Source: Nocardioidaceae bacterium
GTDB lineage: Bacteria; Actinomycetota; Actinomycetes; Propionibacteriales; Nocardioidaceae
Assembly (NCBI GenBank): GCA_025934895.1
Contig: JAICWH010000005.1
Coordinates: 1 to 52,617, forward strand
Length of the DNA stretch: 52,617 nucleotides
Reading direction: 5' to 3'
Shown here: piece by piece, positions 48,334 through 52,617 of the stretch
Layout: the number at the start of each line of letters is the position of its first letter
Numbering within the stretch: the first letter of the stretch is position 1
Notes under the pieces: model-generated
The model's input: the letters and a program-made list of their open reading frames with translations, nothing else
What the model was told of the DNA's origin: nothing
Database searches by the model: none
Translations under genes and position numbers: made by a program

Positions 48334-48605
48334 TGGCCAACGAACACCGGCTCAAGGCCATCGACGCGCTGAACCTCATCCCGGCCTGCGACGACCCCGC
48401 GGCCGAGACGTCTTGCGCCAGCGAGGCGACCGCTTATGCACTGCTCGCCCTCGTGGATCGCGTCGGCGAGCTCGTCGAGCAGCAGAAGCTCGCGAACGTC
48501 ATCGCCGCATTCGAGACCGGTGCTATCCGTTCCGACGCCGACTACGTCAAGGCACGCGAGACGGTGCGCCAGCTGCTCGACCTGCCCAAGGAGAAGAAAG
48601 CGTGA
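48333..48605 (+). CDS. Hypothetical protein, 90 aa
   Basis: ATG 48333 shares a base with the previous stop. A helical protein with ATAYALLALVDRVGELVEQQKLANVIA in its middle (landmark LVDRVGELVEQQ) and a Lys-rich end. The stop overlaps the exonuclease gene. Small helical partners between RecT and DnaQ-like genes are seen in other actinophages, role unknown. Confidence 0.65.
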   Translation: MANEHRLKAIDALNLIPACDDPAAETSCASEATAYALLALVDRVGELVEQQKLANVIAAFETGAIRSDADYVKARETVRQLLDLPKEKKA

Positions 48606-49282
48606 CCACCACCCCGATCGTGTTCCTGGACACCGAAACTGACGGCGTCCACCCGGGCCGAAAAGTCTGGGAAGTGGCGATGATCCGCCGCGACGAGGAC
48701 GGCGAGCGCGAGACCTCGTTCTTCGTCGAGATCGACCTGTCCACCGCCGACCCATTCGGCCTCAAAGTCGGTCGGTTCTACGACCGGCATCCGATGGGGC
48801 GCGTCCTCGCCGAGCTGGACGAGCATCAATGGGACAGCGAAGTGGACTACTACCCCGAATATCGCGCTGCCCTCGCGGTCGCCCGCTGGACTCACGGCGC
48901 GCACATCGTCGGCATGGTCCCGAATTTCGACACCGAGGTCCTCGCCAACCTGCTGCGCGCCCAACAGCTCACGCCCGCATGGCATTACCACCTGATCGAC
49001 GTCGAGAACATGATCCTCGGCTATATCGCGCGAGAGCGTCACGACGAGGAGATCTTCCTCTTTAACACCACTGACGAGGTGCGCAACGTGCGCGGAACCA
49101 GTGTGCTGGACCGCCGCACGGCGATGCTCACGCCGCCGTACGACTCCGAAGCCCTGTCCCACGCGATCGGCGTCGAACCGCCCAGTGAGGACGAACGGCA
49201 CACGGCCATGGGGGACGCGAAATGGTGCGCCCGCATCTGGGACACCCTCACCGGCGAGATCACGAAGGCGGCCGACGAATGA
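48602..49282 (+). CDS. DnaQ-like 3'-5' exonuclease (DEDD family)
   Basis: 226 residues from GTG 48602. Exo I is FLDTETDGVHPG (Asp10, Glu12), Exo II is VGMVPNFDTEVL (Asp near 111) and Exo III ends with HTAMGDAKW (His and Asp near 200-205), matching the DEDDh type. It is about the size of a free proofreading subunit. No polymerase gene is in the window, so it may act with the host enzyme through the adjacent clamp-like protein, or in recombination. Confidence 0.85.
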   Translation: MTTTPIVFLDTETDGVHPGRKVWEVAMIRRDEDGERETSFFVEIDLSTADPFGLKVGRFYDRHPMGRVLAELDEHQWDSEVDYYPEYRAALAVARWTHGAHIVGMVPNFDTEVLANLLRAQQLTPAWHYHLIDVENMILGYIARERHDEEIFLFNTTDEVRNVRGTSVLDRRTAMLTPPYDSEALSHAIGVEPPSEDERHTAMGDAKWCARIWDTLTGEITKAADE

Positions 49283-50007
49283 CCACTCTGATCGTCGGTA
49301 CCGCCGATCTGCGCCAGGCGCTCACCGCGGTGCGTCCGCACGCCTGCACCGACCCCGAAATCCCGGAGCTGACGCGCATCCGGTTCACCATCGGTACCGA
49401 GAACCTCACCGTCACCGCGACCGACCGATTCACCGCCGGCCTCGCCATCGTGTCCACGTGGGACCATGACGGCGAACCCGGCGAGATTGTCGAGCTGCTG
49501 CCCGATGACGCCGCGAAGATCCTCGCGATCTTCAAGTCGGGCAAGGAGTCCGGCGACGACAGCCCGCAGTATCTGCTGCGCTTGGACGTCGACGCCGAGC
49601 ATGTCACCGTCACCGACTGCTCCGGCATGATCGACGGCCGCCGCTTCCGGATGCCCAGGCTCGTCACCGAGAGCGCCCTGGACTCGGTCCCGGATCTGAT
49701 CCAGCGGGCCCACTCCGGCGAAATGGTGCTGCTCGACGACATCGAGAACATGACCGTGAGCGGCGATCACCTCGGCCGGTTCAAGGTTGCTGCCAGCACC
49801 TACAAGGAGCCGCTGAGCCTGGAGACGCGGTCGCTGGCGACGCACCGGTCGGTGTCCATCCTCATCCGCTGCGGCGAGTCGTTCCTCGGGCTGATGATGC
49901 CGACTCGGCTCACCGACGAAAGCCTTGTGCGGTCGCGGGAATGGGCCGACGGATGGACCGCGCGACTGCCCGAGATCGTCGGCGCGGCAGCGGGAACGGG
50001 CGCGTAG
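49279..50007 (+). CDS. DNA polymerase sliding-clamp-like protein (DnaN-like)
   Basis: 242 residues from ATG 49279, shorter than the three-domain bacterial clamp (about 370-400). It has the clamp-like pattern: LRQALTAVRPHACTDPEIPELTRIRFT, then LTVTATDRFTAGLAIV, which recalls the DnaN phrase about a domain strand followed by SDLEI/TDRF-type residues. A second half repeats with VTDCSGMIDGRRFRMPRL. Phage-coded clamps of this type are found in actinobacterial siphoviruses. It may load the host polymerase onto phage DNA. Confidence 0.75.
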   Translation: MTTLIVGTADLRQALTAVRPHACTDPEIPELTRIRFTIGTENLTVTATDRFTAGLAIVSTWDHDGEPGEIVELLPDDAAKILAIFKSGKESGDDSPQYLLRLDVDAEHVTVTDCSGMIDGRRFRMPRLVTESALDSVPDLIQRAHSGEMVLLDDIENMTVSGDHLGRFKVAASTYKEPLSLETRSLATHRSVSILIRCGESFLGLMMPTRLTDESLVRSREWADGWTARLPEIVGAAAGTGA

Positions 50008-50009
50008 TG

Positions 50010-50267
50010 ATGGACCGCATCGACGTTCGCGTCGCCGAGACCGCCCCGGAGGCGCAGCGCATGCGCGCCACCGCGGCGGACCTCGCCACCTACGGGCACC
50101 TGTCGATCATCCTCGCCTACGACCCCGACAACCCAGCCGCCGTGCGCGCCGAAGTTGAGATCACGCCCGGCGGCCCGTGCTGGGCGCACGCCGCGAAGGT
50201 GCTGCGCGAGATCGCCGTGACGCTCGAGGAGAAGCACGCGGCCACGCAGTGCGGGAGGCATCAGTGA
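50010..50267 (+). CDS. Hypothetical protein, 85 aa
   Basis: ATG 50010 (GTG 50007 overlaps the previous stop and is one codon longer). Mixed alpha/beta protein with VAETAPEAQRMRATAADLAT and a C-terminal helix of charged residues. No family. Its stop overlaps the DUF5131 gene as GTGA. Confidence 0.65.
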   Translation: MDRIDVRVAETAPEAQRMRATAADLATYGHLSIILAYDPDNPAAVRAEVEITPGGPCWAHAAKVLREIAVTLEEKHAATQCGRHQ

Positions 50268-51256
50268 GCCGGATCGAGTGGACCGAGGAGACCTGGAATC
50301 CGGTTACCGGCTGCACCCGAATCTCCGAGGGCTGCCACCACTGTTACATCGAGCGCACGCCGCCGATGCGCATGGCGCACAGGCGATTCGACGGGTCGCA
50401 CATCGGGGCGACGACGGGCGTGCTGTTCCACCCCGAACGGCTCACGCAGCCATTCGGCTGGCGCAAGCCGCGGCGTGTGTTCGTGAACTCGATGTCGGAC
50501 CTGTTCCACGACAAAGTGCCGGGCGAGTACATCGCGCGAGTGTTCGCGACCATGGCGCTCGCCGATCGGCACACCTTCCAGATCCTCACGAAGCGGCCGC
50601 AACGGATGCGTGCGCTACTCGCAGACGGCGGACAAGCCCTCCTTGAGGAGACGACGGACGAGGAGACAGCCAGCGCTCTATATGACGCGCATTGGCCGCT
50701 GCCGAACGTCTGGGTCGGCACCTCGGTGGAGTCGCAGAAGTGGGCCGACATCCGCATTCCGCAACTGCTCGCCACCCCGGCCGCGGTGCGGTGGATCTCG
50801 GCCGAGCCATTGCTCGGGCCGATCGATCTCGACGGCCCGCTCGACGCCACGGGCCAACACCGCCCGAAGCTGACCTACTGGCTCACAGGTCGCCCCGGCT
50901 GGGCCGCCGACGGAACGCTCGACGTGCGGCCGCGCCTCGATTGGGTGGTCGTCGGCGGTGAGACCGGGCCCGGCGGCCGCCCGATGGATCCGGCCTGGGC
51001 GCGGACGATGCGCGACCAGTGCACGGCCGCCGGGGTGCCGTTCTTCTTCAAGCAGTGGGGCGACTACGTCACGGTCGACCAGATGCCCGAGGACACATTC
51101 CGCGACCTGGACGCCCTGCACGGGCCTTCCAGTCTCGCTCGCGAGGTGCAGTGGCACGTCGGCAAAAAGCACGCAGGCCGCGAGCTCGATGGCCGCGAGT
51201 GGAACGAGTACCCGGCGCGCGAGCTACAGAACGAGGAGGTGCCGCGTGGCACGTGA
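50264..51256 (+). CDS. DUF5131 (phage gp37/gp68-like) protein with radical-SAM-like cysteines
   Basis: 330 residues from GTG 50264. It has the family opening IEWTEETWNPVTGCTRISEGC (landmark), with Cys17, Cys24 and Cys27 (C-X6-C-X2-C), then a FVNSMSDLFHD block, FQILTKRP, VWVGTSVESQ, a WISAEPLLGPI block and VVGGETGPGGRPM. This is the standard order for DUF5131, whose three-Cys motif suggests an iron-sulfur cluster. The biochemical role is unknown. It lies between clamp and replication genes, so a DNA-linked role is possible. Confidence 0.88.
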   Translation: MSRIEWTEETWNPVTGCTRISEGCHHCYIERTPPMRMAHRRFDGSHIGATTGVLFHPERLTQPFGWRKPRRVFVNSMSDLFHDKVPGEYIARVFATMALADRHTFQILTKRPQRMRALLADGGQALLEETTDEETASALYDAHWPLPNVWVGTSVESQKWADIRIPQLLATPAAVRWISAEPLLGPIDLDGPLDATGQHRPKLTYWLTGRPGWAADGTLDVRPRLDWVVVGGETGPGGRPMDPAWARTMRDQCTAAGVPFFFKQWGDYVTVDQMPEDTFRDLDALHGPSSLAREVQWHVGKKHAGRELDGREWNEYPARELQNEEVPRGT

Positions 51257-52430
51257 CCATGCCCGGATCTGGCTATCGATCTGGTCCGACGACGATTTCC
51301 GGGCGTTGCCGCCCGACGCGCAGCACCTGTATTTCGTGCTGGTCACCTCCCCGAGCCTGAGCTACGCGGGAGTCGCGGACTGGCGGCCGGGCCGGATCGC
51401 CGCGAACGCCGCGGGTTGGACGGCCGGCGCGGTGCGCTCGGCCGCCGAACCGCTCGTGCGTGGCCTGTACGTCGTGATCGACGAGGACTCCGAGGAGGTG
51501 CTGCTGCGCAGCTTCATTCGGAACGACGGGCTGATGAAGAACCCCAACGTCGCCGTGTCGATGGCGCTGGCGTTCGCGGACACCGCTTCGCCGACGCTGC
51601 GTGGGGTGATCGTGCACGAACTGAAGCGGCTCCACGACACCGAGCCGGATCTGAAGGGATGGCCGAAGGTCGCCAGTCTGCTCGACCGCAAGGCCATCGA
51701 TCCGGCGTCGTACCCCTTCGGCTACCCCTCGCCGCAAGAGGTCGGTCAGCAGGTCGCCGAACCCCTTGCGAAAGGGGTAGGTTACCCCTTCCCGCAGGGG
51801 GTTCCGAAAGGGGTCGGTTACCCCCTAGATCAGGGGGTTGATCAGCCCTTCGATTACCCCCAAACCGAAGGGTTCGACCAGGGGATCCCGCAGGGGGTCG
51901 GCTCCCTACCAGCTCCTGCTCCAGCTCCTAGCTCCAGCTCCATTGGGGGTCACCTAACAGGGGAACGTCACTACGTGAACGCCGCCGACAGCATCGACCC
52001 CCCACCGAAATTCCATCCCCAACACCCAGCCGCCTACGAGCCCGACTGCGTCGAATGCGAGCGCACCGCACGCCGCTACGAACGGCACCTCGCACTCGCC
52101 CTGAGCGACACCGAACCATCGCCGTACTGCGACCGCCACCCGGGCGGCACCCTCGACGCCTGCCGCGAATGCCACCGCAAACGCGAAGCCGCCACCCAAT
52201 GGCACGAGGACCGGCGCCACGCCGAAGCCCTGCGCCAATCCGAGGCCGCGCGCACCGCCGCAGACACCCGAGCCCAAGCCATCGCCGCCTGCCCCCTCGG
52301 CTGCGCCGACCGCGACGGCTACCGGCCCGACGGCCGCGTCTGCTCGCACGACCCCGACGAAGCCGACCGCGCACGCCGCGGCATGGACGCCGTCCGCGCC
52401 GCACTCGCCGAACGACGGGCCACGTCGTGA
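51246..52430 (+). CDS. Replication-initiator-like protein
   Basis: 394 residues from GTG 51246, overlapping the DUF5131 gene by 11 bases. The N-terminal 150 residues (RIWLSIWSDDDFRALPPDAQHLYFVLVTSP, LSYAGVADWRPGRIA..AGWTA) match the winged-helix opening of actinophage replication proteins. Residues about 160-220 are coded by iteron-like repeats (GVGYPFPQGVPKG). The C-terminal part has CVECERTARRYERH, a second Cys/His set (YCDRHP, CRECHRKRE) and a long charged helix. It probably binds the origin within its own gene and recruits the host helicase. Confidence 0.75.
   Translation: MARDHARIWLSIWSDDDFRALPPDAQHLYFVLVTSPSLSYAGVADWRPGRIAANAAGWTAGAVRSAAEPLVRGLYVVIDEDSEEVLLRSFIRNDGLMKNPNVAVSMALAFADTASPTLRGVIVHELKRLHDTEPDLKGWPKVASLLDRKAIDPASYPFGYPSPQEVGQQVAEPLAKGVGYPFPQGVPKGVGYPLDQGVDQPFDYPQTEGFDQGIPQGVGSLPAPAPAPSSSSIGGHLTGERHYVNAADSIDPPPKFHPQHPAAYEPDCVECERTARRYERHLALALSDTEPSPYCDRHPGGTLDACRECHRKREAATQWHEDRRHAEALRQSEAARTAADTRAQAIAACPLGCADRDGYRPDGRVCSHDPDEADRARRGMDAVRAALAERRATS
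51761..51905 (+). repeat. Iteron-like inverted repeats inside the replication gene (candidate origin)
   Basis: Palindromes with ACCCC/GGGGT arms are packed here. ACCCCTT-GCGA-AAGGGGT lies at 51761-51778. AAGGGGTA-GGT-TACCCCTT (perfect) is at 51772-51790, and a near copy AAGGGGTCGGTTACCCCCT is centred near 51815. CCCCCTAGATCAGGGGG follows, with several further AGGGGGTT and AGGGATCC-type units to 51900. The arrangement recalls iterons inside the O gene of lambda, where the initiator binds its own gene. Confidence 0.55.
51910..51941 (+). repeat. AGCTCC micro-repeats
   Basis: Five near-copies of AGCTCC/TGCTCC follow each other just after the iteron-like cluster and code for an Ala-Pro then Ser tract. 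It may be a linker with low complexity. It may also act as an unwinding or strand-biased element next to the origin. No independent evidence supports either idea. Confidence 0.4.
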
Positions 52431-52617
52431 GCTACGACCGCACCGGCGAACCCGTCGACCTCGACGACCACGATCCCGCCACCTGCCCGAAGTGGCTCGG
52501 TGAGGACGACGAAGGGCGTCCGATCCCGTGCCTGCGCTGCAAAACCCACCTCGCCACCGGATCCCACATCCCTGACTACCGAGCCGACCGACCCGTATCA
52601 GACCGCGCCCGCGCGGC
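52427..52617 (+). CDS. 5' part of small cysteine-containing protein split by the contig ends
   Basis: GTG 52427 overlaps the replication-gene stop (GTGA). The visible part starts MSYDRTGEPVDLDDHDPATC and goes to the contig end in frame; it continues at base 142 and stops at 172. The full product is 73 residues. The opening DLDDHDPATC...PIPCLRC is a recurring phage small-protein pattern with probable zinc binding. Confidence 0.8.
   Translation, partial: MSYDRTGEPVDLDDHDPATCPKWLGEDDEGRPIPCLRCKTHLATGSHIPDYRADRPVSDRARA
52477..52617. repeat. Right copy of exact 141-bp terminal direct repeat
   Basis: Identical to bases 1-141. When collapsed, the early operon is continuous from 43588 through the join to 4824, which supports a circular or circularly permuted sequence. 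Confidence 0.95.

Noticed and set aside
47057-48379. 440-aa antisense ORF on the minus strand
   Set aside because: Antisense to recT, which has clear family motifs.

Overview
This is a complete or near-complete genome of a temperate siphovirus infecting a high-GC actinobacterium. The first 141 bases (1-141) are repeated exactly as the last 141 (52477-52617), so the unique sequence is 52,476 bases and a gene runs across the join. A 141-base overlap is what a k=141 de Bruijn assembler leaves on a circular contig, so it is probably a closure artefact and not a physical terminal repeat. The gene content (LysB-like esterase, GH25 endolysin, ReqiPepy6 gp37-like tail protein, WhiB-like regulator, DUF5131 protein, attP matching the 3' half of a tRNA-Arg) points to a host with mycolic acids, in the Nocardia/Rhodococcus/Gordonia/Tsukamurella range. 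The exact genus is inference.

Layout. (1) The rightward early/replication operon starts at 43588 and runs through the contig end to 4824: Cro-like HTH, excisionase-like HTH, small proteins, WhiB-fusion regulator, RecE-like nuclease, RecT/Bet annealase, DnaQ-like exonuclease, sliding-clamp-like protein, DUF5131 protein, replication-initiator-like protein with iteron-like DNA inside its gene, Holliday-junction-resolvase-like protein and many small proteins. It is almost wholly joined by ATGA/GTGA overlaps and ends at a hairpin at 4850-4878. (2) At 4924-5012 a promoter-like element is followed at once by a strong intrinsic terminator (candidate small RNA or attenuator). Then comes a small membrane cassette (5063-6034) and several small genes up to 7061. 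(3) The late region runs from 7061 to 36195: HNH, TerS, TerL, portal, MuF-like protein, scaffold, decoration protein, GpE-type major capsid, head-tail connectors, tail terminator, major tail, tail chaperones with a -1 frameshift, tape measure, baseplate proteins, GH25 endolysin, holin candidates, C1-like protease, tail fibres and LysB. (4) A leftward accessory cassette lies at 36459-41368: secreted or membrane proteins, zinc-finger and coiled-coil proteins and an HTH repressor, with one divergent gene at 39683. (5) attP, the tyrosine integrase and the immunity region occupy 41342-43588.

Regulation visible in the DNA. The repressor at 43217-43459 (leftward) and the Cro-like gene at 43588 (rightward) have mirror-image promoters. 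Each has a 16-bp dyad operator in an 18-bp spacer and an ATG 7 nt after the -10, so both mRNAs should be leaderless. The second repressor-like gene (38958-39623) has the same -35/18/-10/7/ATG geometry.

No tRNA gene is complete here and I saw no CRISPR array or insertion sequence. No gene-free stretch exceeds 300 bases. The largest are 36196-36458 (hairpins between convergent genes), 4825-5062 (terminator, promoter, terminator) and 41369-41603 (attP and integrase promoter). Where several starts are possible I say so; the stops are firm.
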